A stretch of 64,000 bases of DNA from Progne subis subis. Its lineage: Eukaryota; Chordata; Aves; Passeriformes; Hirundinidae. A program made the position numbers and the translations under genes. The stretch is from positions 1-64,000 of the forward strand of contig JAKJHU010001342.1 in NCBI GenBank assembly GCA_022316685.1, in the 5' to 3' direction. This document shows, one piece after another, positions 1 to 13,700 of the stretch. A model generated the notes under the pieces. The model saw only the letters and a list, made by a program, of their open reading frames with translations. It did no database searches and was not told the origin of the DNA. Each line of letters opens with the position of its first letter. The stretch's first letter is position 1.

Positions 1-40
1 ACGCTGGCAGCCCACTCGTCTGTCCCTGCCATCCCCGTAC

Positions 41-893
41 CTCACGGAAGGCGTCACGCAGCTCCTTGATCCCAATCATATCCGCTGTCTCCGCCAGCAT
101 CTTGGGGCCCATCAGCTCCACGAAGTCATCAAAATCCACCTTGCCCCCAGCTGCAGCAGGAGAGGCGTGTCAGCAGGGCATGGGGCAGGGAATTGACAGG
201 GAACTGCTGCCCCACCACGTACTGATCTGCTGGGACAGCTCGATGAGCTCCATCTCGGTGGGCATGTAGCCCATGGTCCGCATGCACTCGCCCAGGTCCT
301 TGTAGCTGATGTAGCCGTCGTGGTCCTTGTCGAACTCCCGGAACGCGTGCTTCAGCTCTGGGGACACCACAGCATCACCACTGGCACCCCGGCACCGCCA
401 CCCACCCGAGCGGGACGCCCTCCCCAGCGCCTCACCTTCGATCTCCTCGGGCCGCAGCTCCCGGTCCTGGGGAAGAGAAAACGGGAAGAGACGAAGGAAG
501 GGTCCTACTCCCGGGGATCCCACAGGGATTCTGCCCTAAGCCCCGCCGGGAGCGCAGACAGCACACGGGGAGGGGACGGTCGCGTACCCGTTGGGTGATG
601 GCGATGCTCTGCCGCAGGAAGATGCAGGCTGGCCCCACCAGCCCCTGCAGCACCGAGTACCCCTGCATCGGGGGGGTCTGCGCCGCGTCCAGCACGTCCT
701 CGGGGTCCCCTGCGCCGGAGCCTGGAGCGCCTGAGTGCGGCTTCCCATCCTGCAGGTGGATCAGGCGTCAGCAGCGAGGGGGGGGCCGAGCTGGGACCCC
801 CTCCTCCTCCTCCTGCTTCTGCTGCTGCGGGGTATCACAGCCCTGCTGTACCTTGGGGAGCCGCCGCTCAGGGGTCTTGGTGCAGTTGCCCAT
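41..893 (-). CDS. CABP2: Calcium-binding protein 2 (CaBP2), N-terminal and first EF-hand lobe; 3' end off window
   Basis: Neuronal calmodulin-like sensor; in this family CaBPs bind Cav1 calcium channels and limit their inactivation in hair cells and retina. Coding exons in transcript order: 852-893, 588-749, 436-466, 223-357, 41-150. All phases join, giving 160 residues. The protein starts MGNC, a myristoylation signal typical of CaBP1/2. Next comes the [20 protein letters not shown] segment shared with CaBP1/2, then [10 protein letters not shown], then EF-hand 1 with loop [12 protein letters not shown]. The second, degenerate EF hand contains [13 protein letters not shown]. The last visible residues are RDAFRE, just before EF-hand 3; the C-lobe (about 60 residues) lies off the left edge. 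CABP2 is preferred over CABP1/4/5 because of the QQI-x-GGKVDF spacing with no extra linker residues and because it sits head-to-head with NDUFV1, as in mammals. Confidence 0.86.
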
Positions 894-1099
894 GGCTGGG
901 GGCTGCCCCCGCGCCACAGGACATGCCTGGCCCCGGGGGGGGGGCCTGGCTGGCGCAGACCGCGGGGCTGCCACCGGGGATTTGAGGTTTTTATGGAATA
1001 TCTGGGGATATGCAGGGCAGCCGCGGGGGGGTGGGTGCCGCGCCCGCGTGCATAATCCTCCGGATTATTCCCCGCTCGGCCGCCCTGCTCCAGATGTGG

Positions 1100-1942
1100 G
1101 CAGCCGCCCAGCTGTTCCCCAATCCCGCAGCCTCCCTGCGAGGGCACGCAGGATCCCCGGCGCCCACCGTGCCCCGGCGCTGTCCCTGCCGCCGGTTACC
1201 TGCCCAAAAACGGGCCGCGGCCGGGGCCCCGGCTCCTCGGCAGCCCGGTGCCGCTCCACGGGGGACGCACCACTACGGCTCCATCTCCCCCTGCTCCCCG
1301 CAGCGCCGGCGGTGCCGGGACCCCTGAGGCGAGGGGCCGGGCGGGAGCCGCGGGCACCCCTCCGGCCGGGGCCGTGGTGCCGGGGGGTGCCCCGGCAGGT
1401 GGGGGGCGCGGGGCTGCTGCCGGTGCCGCGCCGCTGCGGCCCGCGGAAGAGGAAGAACATTCCGCCCGCTCCTGCTCCTTCTCCCCACGAGCGGGACCAA
1501 GCAGGAAGAAACCGGATCGCCCCTCGCAGGGACGAGGCCACCGCCGTCCCCGAGACCCGCCGCGTCGCCCAGGAGATGGGGCGGAGCGCAGCGACCCCCC
1601 GGGGCGCTGGGGCTGGGGGGAGCGGGGCGCCCCGGGGGGCTCCGGGGGGGGCGGACGGGGCGCTCCGGTTTCAGCGCCGAAACCCGACCCGGGCCCGGGC
1701 GCGGGGCACGTGCCGGCGCGCCGCCAGCGAGGCCACGCCCCCTTCGGGGCCGCGAGCCCGCCTTGGGAACGAGGCCCCTGCTCCGGGCCCGCCCCTTCGC
1801 GCGGCCGCGCCCCCAACCCGATCCTGCTCCGGCCTCTTCGCTGACGTCACTGCCGCGCCGCCGGCGCTCCCCCTGACGTCACCGCGGGGGCGGCTGAAGG
1901 TGACGGTGGTCGCTCCTGGGCCCGGTGCCGGTGGCCCCCGCC
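1100..1942. promoter_or_regulatory. CpG-island divergent promoter between CABP2 and NDUFV1, with two CRE sites
   Basis: This is a very GC- and CpG-rich stretch between the divergent start codons of CABP2 (893) and NDUFV1 (1943). Two perfect palindromic CRE sites, TGACGTCA, lie at 1842-1849 and 1874-1881, 32 bp apart (about three helical turns) and 60-100 bp upstream of the NDUFV1 ATG. A CACGTG E-box lies near 1707. No TATA box is obvious. Many open frames cross the island, but they are GC-rich shadows. Confidence 0.6.
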
Positions 1943-4273
<2,331 letters not shown>

Positions 4274-4347
4274 GAATTCACCGCCACACCTCCCTGCTCC
4301 CGCTTGGAAGGGGTTTCTGGGGTGCTGGCAGCACTCAGAGGGTTCTC

Positions 4348-4353
4348 AATAAA
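4348..4353 (+). promoter_or_regulatory. NDUFV1: Poly(A) signal AATAAA of NDUFV1
   Basis: Canonical AATAAA 75 bp after the TAA stop. The rest of 4274-4837 holds short 3' UTRs and the convergent NDUFV1/NUDT8 spacer. A weak minus-strand AGTAAA near 4709-4704 may serve NUDT8. I see no other gene in this stretch. Confidence 0.75.
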
Positions 4354-4837
4354 TGCTGCTGTGCTCCCAGGCTCTGCTGTGGACGTAAAATAATAGGAAG
4401 GGACCGACAGGGCAGAGGGCCTCTGGGTCCTGCTGCCCCTGGAGCAGGAGATCCCTGGGGATCACGGGGTGACACAGCTGGGGCCTGGATACCCCAGAGG
4501 GGAGATTCTGGATTTCCACGAGGCTGGGGGTGAGGCAGAGGCGCTGGCTGTAGGGTATTAACAGGCACAGTCTCCTCCTTGAGGACCCCACACTCCCTGT
4601 CTCCACCACAGTGGCACCAGGGCTCCTCCTCCTGTGCCCGTGCCAAGGGACAGTTGTCCCGGCCACATTCCACAGCTCAGAGCCCGGGGCAGTTCCAAAC
4701 ATGGCTTTTACTGAATCACAGTGTGCGGCAGCACCGCTGGGCTCGGAGCCGTGCTCGCTCCGCCTGTGCACGGGTGGAGAACCGGGGCATGGGTGGGGAA
4801 CCGAGGCACGGGGACCCCACAGCCGCCCCCTGCCCGC

Positions 4838-6356
4838 TCAGGCCGAGGCTTTCTGGGGAGGCACGTGGGTCTTCCTGCTGTAGCGGCCGGGCAGCAGCAG
4901 CTCCAGGGTCAGCTCGGTGATGATGGCCGTGAGCCCCCACACCTTGTGGGGGCCGTTGAGGAACACAGGCAGGGTGTATCCGTAGCCGCTGGCCGTGCGG
5001 AAGTGGGTGTAGCCCTGGTTCTCCTCGCGGAGCAGGTGAGCCAGGGGCAGGGTGAACACCTCCTCCACCTGTCGGACCGCAGCAAGTGGAAGTGGGACCG
5101 GCTGCCGCGGGAAGGGGAGCGGGCCTGGGGAGGAGTCACTCACCTCCTCAGGGTTGGGGTTCAGTGTCAAGGCCTCCAGCGGCCCCAGGTTGGCCAGGAC
5201 GGGTGCCACGGTCATTCCATGCTGGAAGGTGTGTCAGCGAGGGACAGGATGACAGCCCCTCCCCAGAGTGCCTGTGCCTTGACTCCCCTGTGCCTACTGC
5301 AGGCACCCACCATGTGTGTCACCCCCTCACCAATGCCATTGCCTTGTGTCCTGTCACCTCGAATCCCCAGAGCTCCTGTCACCAGTGTCTCTGCTGGCCT
5401 GTCCCTGTCACCTCTAGCCCATCAGCTGTGTCCCTGTCACACCAAATCCACCGCCTTTGTCCCTGCTGCCCTATCCCCGTCACCCAGAATCCCCACTACC
5501 TGCGTCCCCGTCCTCCTGAACCTGAACCTGTCACACCTGACCCTGACACTTGTCACCTGTGACCCTGCCACCTTTTTCCTGTCATTCCAATCCTCTGCTG
5601 CCTGCAAACCCCCCTCACCTGTCCCCCTGTCACCTGCACGGTGTCAACCCATCTCCCTGTTGCCTTGTCCCTATCACGCAGAACCCTGTCACCTGTGTCC
5701 CTACTGCTTTGTCTCTGTCAACCAAACCCCTTCTCCGTGTTCCTGCGGCCTTGTTCCTCGTTCCTATCACCACCTTGTCCCTGTCACCCCAAACTCAGCA
5801 CACCGGAACCCTTGTCCCCGTCACCCGTGACCCTGCCGCCTTCCCTGTCACCTTGACCCCATTCCCCTGTCCCTGCCCCCTGCCCTTTAGCTCTTGTCCC
5901 CGCACGCCCTTGTTCCCCCCCGCCGGTCCCCCGTACCCGGTCGGGCAGCGTCCGGAGCTGTCCCCAGACTCCGGCGGGTGCCACCGCCACCCCCAGCTCC
6001 TCCCGCGTCTCGCGCAGAGCCGTGGCCACCGCGTCCCCGTCCGCCGGGTCCCGCCGCCCACCGGGAAAGCTGCGGGAGGGATCGGTGTGGGGGGTGGTCA
6101 GGGCCGGCCCGGCCCCGGTGCCCGCTCCCCCGCTCCGGTACCTGACGTCGCCGCTGTGGGGGCCGGCGAGGCGGCGGGAGCGGAGCGTGAAGAGCAGCGC
6201 GGGGCGGCCGCGCACCGAGCACAGCGGCACCAGCACCGCCGCCGCCGCCGCCGCCGCGCCCCCCGCGCCCCCCGTCGCCAGCCGCGCCCGGCACCGCCGC
6301 TCGTTGGCGCCGCTCAGCGCGTCCCCGCCGTCCCCGGCATCGCCCGCGCCCGCCAT
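4838..6356 (-). CDS. NUDT8: Nudix hydrolase 8
   Basis: Mitochondrial Nudix hydrolase of the CoA/nucleoside-diphosphate-linked group; CoA-type substrates are known for the family but nothing here proves them. Exons: 6142-6356 (ATG at 6356), 5937-6069, 5144-5221, 4838-5068 (TGA). Phases join to 218 residues (human 236). Exon 1 is Ala-rich and ends in the conserved stretch [20 protein letters not shown]. Exon 2 carries the Nudix box, [18 protein letters not shown] followed by TREELG. The first acidic position of the box is Asp instead of Glu, as I recall for human NUDT8. Exon 4 has NQGYTHF and [10 protein letters not shown]. Intron 2 (5222-5936) is filled with a C-rich degenerate tandem repeat. 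Its neighbour NDUFV1 is the same as in mammals, which supports the symbol. Confidence 0.9.
5270..5900. repeat. C/T-rich degenerate minisatellite in NUDT8 intron 2
   Basis: A repeating 'cctgtcacc(n)aa(t)cccc' theme with a variable unit of about 20-35 bp covers almost the whole intron. It creates long spurious plus-strand frames (for example 4721-5830) rich in Pro/Ser/Cys/Val. Confidence 0.7.
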
Positions 6357-6480
6357 GGCGCCGGCACGGGGCCGGGAGGAGCGGCGAGGGAGGAGGGACC
6401 GGCACCGCCCCCCGCACCGAGCCCGCCCCCGCCTCCTTCCGTCCCGCGGGTGCGACGGCCTCCTCCGGCGTCGAACGGCC
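6357..6480 (-). promoter_or_regulatory. NUDT8: CpG-rich NUDT8 promoter region
   Basis: GC- and CpG-rich sequence directly upstream of the NUDT8 ATG, continuous with the CpG-rich exon 1. No TATA box is seen. Confidence 0.4.
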
Positions 6481-6539
6481 CCGCCGGCTACACATCCACC
6501 CGGCAGCCTGGCCGTGCCCCCGCCGGGGCGTGTGACCCA

Positions 6540-6900
6540 CGTCCCACCTTCGCGGTGTCCCTGCCGGGTGCGCAAGTGCTGCTCCGGGCTGTGCAGCAGC
6601 CCCCACCGGGTGTGAGAACCGCCTTCCAGCTTTGCACCAACCTCCCGGCTCTGCTGGCTGGGCAAGTCCTGCTCCAGCCGGGATACAGCCCTCACCACGT
6701 GTGCAGCAGCCCCTGCCAGGTGTGCGATAACCTCCCCCAGGCGCGTCCCTCTCGCCGGTGTGGGACAGCCCCTGCCAGCTGTGCGAGCCCAGCTCCCAGC
6801 TGTGCACACCCCCCTGGGTGTGCAAACCTCTGGCCAGGTGTGCAGCGCTCGCCTCTGCCCCCTCCACGGGCCTTGCAAGGAGCCTTCCAGGTATCCAAAA
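6540..6900. repeat. Degenerate ~30-bp minisatellite between NUDT8 and MTCH2
   Basis: Recurring 'gtgtgc..agcccc(tg)ccagg' units, about 30 bp long, are spaced through the stretch. The rest of 6900-7190 looks like unique sequence and MTCH2 3' UTR. No coding exon is seen here. Confidence 0.6.
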
Positions 6901-7191
6901 AACCCTTCCAGGCACATGTTCCTCCCACTTCTGCCAGCCCCTATGTGCCACCGGGTGCCCGGTTTGTCAGGGTCTGAGGTTGGGAAAAGGCCGCTGGATC
7001 AATCAGGGAGTGCTGGTCACTGGCCAGCCCCTCTTCCCAGGAAACCCCCATGGACAGAGACTCTCACACCTGCACCTTCAGCTCTCAGCAGGAAATGATT
7101 TTTAAAAAACTGTATAGAAATCATCACTCTCCATGATTCTTTGCTTCCAGAGCCTGGCATTGGCTCCACAATCCCATTCCCATCTCTGGAA

Positions 7192-10044
7192 TCAGCGGAA
7201 CCTCCGCTCCTCCCAGACGTATCGCTTCCCTGCTGGAACCTTGCGGAAGAACAGGCTGTTCCCTCGGCTCATGTTGCCCTGGAAAGGGAGAATGACCATG
7301 GAGGGGCCACACAAGGTCCAGGGCGGCCTCTCCAAACCCCACTGGGGCTCCCACCCGGCTCCTCTCTGTGTCCCAGCGTTTGCCAGCGCATCCCAGCTTC
7401 AGCACTTACCTCCCTGTGCAGCTGGCTCCAGCAATCCAGCCAGGAGGAATAGGTGGGTGCATAGGGAAGGAGACCCCCGGCCAACCTGGGGAAAGGAGGA
7501 AAGACCCACCAGGAATTATTCCCACAGGGAATTCACTCCCCCACCCATTGGGAATGACCCATTCCCTCTCTGACTCCACACTGGGTTGAACCCCAAAACC
7601 ACCCTTTTCCCACTCCAAGCAAGGAGGGATGAACCTTATGGAGCGCTGGAAGCACCTTTCCATCTGGGAATTTCAGAAAAGTGGTTCCGGGAGCTGATCC
7701 GGCGCAGAGGGACGCAGGTGTCAGTGGGATTAGGGACTCACCCGCAGTTGTTCACGGCCATCAGGTTGGAGACCAGGACGAAGGGGTAGGTCAGCATGCT
7801 GGCAAAGAACTGCGGGAAAAGCGGGGATCGGTGGGATGTTCCCTCTTCCCTCCACACGGGGAGAACCCCTGGGAGGGACCCCACTCCTGCCACCTCCACG
7901 GGGTCACACGTGTCCTCCACGGAGCATCCCTCGGCCTGCTCTGGCTGATCCCAGCCCGGCTCCATCCCCACCCTGGGCAGCCGCAGGATTCCGGGAACAC
8001 AGCGCTCCCTAGGAAAAGGATCCACTTCCTGTCCGTGGCTGTACTCACCCCAGTGACCGCCTGGGAGTAGCTCTTCATCTCAGTCATGGTGGAGACCTGA
8101 GGGAGGAGCAACAGCACCTGAATCCCCCTGGAGCGGGGTGGTGGCTCCCAGAATATCCCTGGAGCTGCCCCCAGTCAGCTCCTGGCGCCCCGGATCCCAG
8201 AGCGGAGCCTACCCCGTTCTCCAGGGCGTAGGTGTTGATGAGGTAGGCCAGCATGTTGCAGAGCCACAGGGAGAGGATGTCCCCGAGGAGCCGCGGGATG
8301 AGGCCGCTGCAGGGGAAGAAACAGCGGGAATGTTGGCCGAGGGTTGGGATCCAACTGTGCAGAGAGCTGGGAATGGCCGGTTTGGGATGGGGCACGGCTG
8401 TTCCCGCAGCAGCCAGGGCATGGGGGAGCAGCCAAGCCTAGGAGCTGCTGGAGGGATTCACAATACTCCCAAGGAGGGTTTGGGGACCTTTCTGCTGACC
8501 TCACCCCCACCGTGCCCCTCCCTGCCTTCCCGGCACTCACGCGAAGAATCCCAGGATTCCCTCTTCCCGGTAGATTGTGGCGAAGGCGCTTAGTGTCCCG
8601 CTGGGATAGGGAACAAAAGGGAGGAAAACGTCAGGAGGACCCCAGGATCCCAAGCCCCCCGGAGCACCCCGAGCCCGCAGGCCCCAGTACCTGTACTTGG
8701 TCTCACGGCCAATGAACTGCACCATGCAGCGCAGGGTGATCACTGCGGGAACGACACGGCAGTGAGAGGAGGCACCTGGCACTGCGCCCCAGGGTCCCCT
8801 GGGATGGGGGGACACCTACCGTGAAAGGGGTGGGTGATGAGGGTGGCGGCGGAGCGGGCGACCATCTCCCGGGAGGTCTGGGAACAAAGGGAGCATCACC
8901 AGGAGGGGACAGGGATGTGACATCCCACTGCCCTCCTCCTCCTCCTCCTCCTGTTGCTCCTCACCTCCTTGAGCACCTGCTCCAGTGAGGACACCTGCTC
9001 CTTCTTGCTGGCTCCAGGCTGGAAGGGGAAAGAGGAGCCAGGTGGGAACAGTTTTCTGGAGAGGGGACGTTGTCCCCAGGGTGGGGCAGAAGCCCACCAG
9101 AGCGCTCTGGATGCAGGGCTGGGGCTGTCTGAAGCAGGGAGTGTGGGGAGGGAAAGAGGGAAGAGAGAAAGGAGGGGAGGAGGAAGAAAGGACAGAGGAA
9201 AACAGAGGGGAAAAAGGAGGAGGGAAGGAATGGAGAAGGGAAAATGGAGAGAAGAACAGAATGAAGAGGGAAGGAGAGAGAGAGAGGTGGAGAGAAAGAT
9301 GAAGAGAAGGACAAAAAGGAGAAGGGAATGGGGGAAAGATGAGAAAGAAAGGAGAAGGGAGGAATAGAAGAACAGAGAAATGGAAAGAGGGAGAAAGAGG
9401 GAAAAGGAAAGATGGACTCCCCGTGGGGAGCATCTCTGCACCCACCTCAGCCTGCTCGGCCTCCTGGTACCGCTGTGGAGCAAAGGTCAGGGTCAGCACT
9501 GCGCGGGGAGCCGGGGGGCCCCGGGGCCCCGCTGTCCCGGCGGCAGAACCGCCGGTTCCCGCAGCGCCCCGCGCCCCGCCCGTGCCGGTACCTGCAGCAC
9601 TTTGCTGTGCACCACGGTGCCGATGGCGCTGGAGCACAGGCGGGGGGCGAGGCCTTTGAAGAGTCCCGCTCTCCCGTCCACCTTTACGATGTGCTTGGCT
9701 GGGGACAGCGGGGACCGTCAGCCCCGGGGCGACCCCACGGCGGCGCCGGGACGGCGCCGGGGCGGACCCACCGGGGCGGACTCACCGTAAGAGAAGAGGC
9801 CGGGCAGCTGGTATACCTGGCGGCCGAAGATGTTTCTCCCCAGGGTGGGCGGCAGCGGCTCGTAGCCCACCTGCAGCGGAGACAGGCGGGCTGTAGCCGC
9901 CGAGCGGCCGACACCGAGCCCGGTAACCCCTCTCGACCCCGCCATTCCCGCCCTTACCTGCACCAGCACCTTCACGTACATGAGAGGTTGCGAGAGCACG
10001 GTGAGCCCCGAGCCCAGCAGCACCTGCGAAGCCGCGTCCGCCAT
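7192..10044 (-). CDS. MTCH2: Mitochondrial carrier homolog 2 (outer-membrane insertase, tBID receptor)
   Basis: SLC25-derived protein of the outer mitochondrial membrane; it inserts tail-anchored proteins and serves as a tBID receptor. Thirteen exons: 9958-10044 (ATG 10044), 9786-9870, 9592-9698, 9446-9472, 8965-9018, 8820-8877, 8691-8742, 8541-8600, 8213-8306, 8049-8096, 7742-7809, 7410-7485, 7192-7278 (TGA). All phases join to 300 residues (human 303). The N-terminus MADAASQVLLGSGLTVLSQP is almost the human one. Carrier-fold stretches include LFSYG, SAATLITHPFH, REEGILGFFAGLIPRLLGD, LAYLINTYALENG and MLTYPFVLVSNLMAVNNCG. The C-terminus FFRKVPAGKRYV resembles the mammalian tail. Intron 4 holds a long polypurine tract. 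Confidence 0.96.
9148..9416 (+). repeat. Polypurine (GA-rich) tract in MTCH2 intron 4
   Basis: About 270 bp are more than 90% A/G on the plus strand, a mix of GGA, GAA and GAGA runs with few interruptions. The MTCH2 transcript strand is therefore polypyrimidine here. Open frames in it are low-complexity artefacts. Confidence 0.85.
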
Positions 10045-10215
10045 GGTGCCGCCCCGGCGTCACGGCACAGAAGGACACGGCCACGGCTGCCGCCGCTTCC
10101 GCTTCCGCCTCCCCGGTACTTCCGGCGCCGCCGTGACGCGCTTCCCACCGCTGGGGGGCGCCCTAGGAGGGCAGCGGCTGCCATGGAAACGCCCGGCGCC
10201 GCCGCCGGGCTGTTG
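10045..10215 (-). promoter_or_regulatory. MTCH2: MTCH2 promoter with ETS/GABPA-type site
   Basis: CpG-rich sequence directly upstream of the MTCH2 ATG. ACTTCCGG at 10118-10125 (CCGGAAGT on the gene strand) is a consensus ETS/GABPA site, common at nuclear genes for mitochondrial proteins. Confidence 0.5.
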
Positions 10216-10710
10216 CCATGGTAACGGGGCCTGCGGGCACTCACGGAGCCTGCGGGGACACCGCGGGCACTGCGGGGACAGCGTGATGGCAAGGCTGAGG
10301 AGACACCAGGGTGGCAGAGTTAGTGACACCACATCCATAGAGCACAAGGTGATGCTATGTTGGCAGTGCTGAGGTGACCCCAGGCAATAGAGGTGACACC
10401 CTGGTGGCAGGGCCCAAGGTAACACCACAGGCGCAGGCTGACGCCTCTGGTACAAGGGGACCCCTAAGGGGACATCGCAATGAGAACAGGCAGCACTAGG
10501 CACAGACATGGAGGTGGTAGCATCTTTACTGCCGAGAGCAGGCACAGCAGCGTGAGGACACTGCAGGGACAATGAGAGGCCGTGTCCTGTCCCTGGGCCT
10601 GCGCCTGTCCCGCTGCCAGGATGGCCCCAAGGTCCTTCCCGCGGCTGGATCCTGGGAACAGTCGCTGGTGGCACCGCGGTGGCAGGGGCTCAGTGGTGAC
10701 TTGCAGTGTG
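10216..10710. other. Spacer and AGBL2 3' UTR
   Basis: Loosely repetitive 'ggtgacacc..gtggcag' sequence (10260-10480) is followed by the AGBL2 3' UTR. A minus-strand AGTAAA near 10530-10525 is a possible weak poly(A) signal. No coding exon is recognised. Confidence 0.4.
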
Positions 10711-13700
10711 TCACAGCGCTTGTGCCGCTGTCCAGCTGATGCCTTCCCATGGTGGCACAGCGGCCATTCCCTGCTCCAGGTGCCCTGGGAAGGGCCACTC
10801 CAGAGGCAGCTCTGGGCACCTCTCCTGTGATGGCACGGGGGCCATTCCCTGCTCCAGCTGCCCTGGGAAAGGTGACACTGGAGCTGGCTCTGGGCTTCTC
10901 TCCGACACCTCCACTCTGGACACCAGGAAGAACTGGATGCCTGCGGGTCCCAACCTGGAGGGCACAGGAGAAGGGTCTTGAGTCAGACCCACTTGAGGGG
11001 TGGGACAAGTGTCCCTGTGCAGGACTGTTCCCTCAGGGCCTGGATGGGCTGAGGTGGCTCCAGGCTCACTGGGATGCTGGTGTGGCTCCGGTTTGTTCGG
11101 TACAGGGCATTCCTTGCTCTCCGTCTCTGCAGCCGCTTCCTCCTGCGTGGCTCCATCTAGTGCCGAGTGGTAAAGTGTCACTGGGACATCTGCACCCCCT
11201 GTCACTCTGTGCCCCTCCCACCTCAAAATCGGTGGCACATGGGGACACACCGGCCAGCTGGGGCTGTGGAAGTCATCTGGGATCCTGTCGGACACAGAGC
11301 TGTCGGAGCCACTGGTGCTGCAGGGGAAAAGAACCATCTGCCGCCACCAGTGGCACCACAAGGTGACAGGGGGTGACAGGGGGTGACAGGGGGTGACATA
11401 CCTGGACTCAAGCTCTGAGGGGGACACGTCACTCCAGCTGCCTCCAGAGCCTGGCTCATGACCCATCTGCCACTGCAGCAGTGCATCTGCCTCCACCAGG
11501 CACTGCTGGAACTGTGGGACAGTGCCGGTGTCACCGCGGTCCCATGGCACCAGGGCACCCTGAGCCAGGTCCAAGCCCACCTTGGCGGGCGCAGGGTCGC
11601 AGAAGTCAAGCAGGGTGTCACAGAGGAGGCGCCCCAGCGACTCGAGGTCCTCCGTGCTGAAGTGGGAGCTCCTCCCACCTGGAGGGGACAGGGAAAAGGA
11701 AACAAGAGCAGCTCCCCAAGCTAGGACCATCCCCCCGGCACCGTCCCCGTGGCAGTGGCAGCCCCTCACCCAGTGTGGAGCCACTGAAAGCCACCTCCAG
11801 GGTGTAGCTGTGCGAGACACCCAGGCGCCACATGCAGACCCGGCCCGTCCTCTCTTTGCTCTTCTGCACCTGGAACTTGCAGCTGGAGAAAGAGAACTGG
11901 GGGCCCCAGGGTCAGAGGGGTCCCAACCCCACAGGGACAGCTCAGGAAGCGGCACAGTGGCTGCATTCCCACTGTCACCCCATGTTGGGGTGACATGTCC
12001 CACCTTGTTGGGGGCGTTTTTGCTCAGCATCAGAGGGAACACGCGCTGGCGCAGCCGAGTCCCGGTGCCGTCCCTGCCAGCATCGCAACCGTACATGAAG
12101 ACATTGTTCTTCCGGCTGTGCCCATGGAAGTCGCAGTACAGCACCACTTCCCGCTCCGCCAGCACCCTGCACGGATCAGGATGTGGCCACCAGCGCTGCC
12201 ATAGGAGAGGGCCTGTCCCGCTGGCTCCCCAGGCCCACCTCACCTCTGGACCATGGCCCGCAGGTGCCACGCAACCGGGAAGGAGCCGGGAAGCGCTATC
12301 CCGTAGGCCCTGTTGGGATCCCGTCCCGCCAGGGAGCAGCGGGAGTTGCCCACCACCACCCCATCGGGGTTGAGCATTGGCACCACCTTGAAGATGAAGA
12401 GGCGGCGCAGGAGCCGCGCATCCGGGTGGGCGCTCAGCAGGAAATCCAGGAATCCCCTCATGGCCCAGGAGCCGCCGCTCTCGCCGGGGTGCGCGCGGGC
12501 GCTCACCACCACCGCCCGCTTGCCGGCCGCGCCGCCTGGGCTGGTGATGGTCAGCAGGTACACGATGTTGCCGGCCAGGCTGCGGCACAGCGCCTGCACC
12601 GCGCAGCACCGTGAGCGCGCTGGGTCGGCCGCCAGCGTGCGCAGGTAGCGCTGCAGGTCCGAGTAGGTGTAGGGGTAGCAGGTGGCAAAGAAGCACGTGT
12701 CGCCGTCGTGCGGGAAGCGCACCGTCCAGCTGAGCCGGAACAGCGGCGGCTCCCCCGCACTGCCACAGTAGTAGCGGACGTCGGTCCCGACCCGGCGCCA
12801 GCCTATGCCACGGCTCTGGGCGTCCCGCTGGGAGTAGAGCAGTGGCCGCAGGCCCTGGCCGTAGAGGCTCTTGGGCTTGGCCATGTTGGCGATGGTGAAG
12901 CGGTAGAGCGGCTCCCGCCGCGTGTTTTGGACGCGGAAGTAGAACCACTGTGTGTGTTTGGCCGTGTACAGGTCCGGCCGCAGCATCAGCACATACTCGT
13001 AGGGACCCCTGTGTGGAGGGAAGGGCCGTGCTCCCGACTGGGGCCTGACATGAGGGGCCCCATGTCCCCCAGTGTCTCCCTTACACCTTGATGGCCTTCT
13101 GGAGGTTCCCACTCTCAAAGCGAGACTCGAAGAGCAGCGTGGTATCCTGGGGACCCTCCAAGGGGGCTGCTGGCGAGGAGAGTGGCCCTGGGGCCCCCCC
13201 GACCCGAGCACGGATAAAGCAGGAGCCTTGGAGCGCTGTGGGGGGAGCAGGGACAGTGGTGGGGGCCTGGGGAGAGCGGAGACGCTCAGGAGTGCTGCCC
13301 TGTGCTCCGTTACCTGGGCTGGAGTGGTAGACCACGGTGCCCTGCTCCTCACCGAGGGTGTACAGGGCCTGCTCCGGGCCCACGGGTGGGCAAAAGGGCT
13401 CCGGTTTAGGGGGCACCCACTCTGGGAGAGGGGAGAAGGCAGAGACAAACGCCCTACGCACGACAGGGGTCTGGCACAGGGGTGAGGCAGGGGGACAGCT
13501 GAAACATCCCCTCACCGATATGCTCAATCGTTTCCTGGATGACCTCACACTCCACAGGCCAGCGGGGAGGTGGGAAGGAGAATGGAGCTTGTGGTTCTCC
13601 TGGAGACTTCCAGGGCGGCCTTGAGAGGGCCAGCCTGCCCTGGTGGGGAGTCTGCTCCACCACCTTGGGAGCTGCAAGAGCACCAGGAAGAGCTGGGGGT

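Noticed and set aside
5784..6917. 377-codon minus-strand frame taken as one gene
   Set aside because: It reads through NUDT8 exons 1-2, intron 1 and the upstream minisatellite; only the NUDT8 exons are real.
10711..12948. 745-codon minus-strand frame as a single AGBL2 exon
   Set aside because: It includes introns and out-of-frame parts; splice sites and conserved motifs show separate exons.
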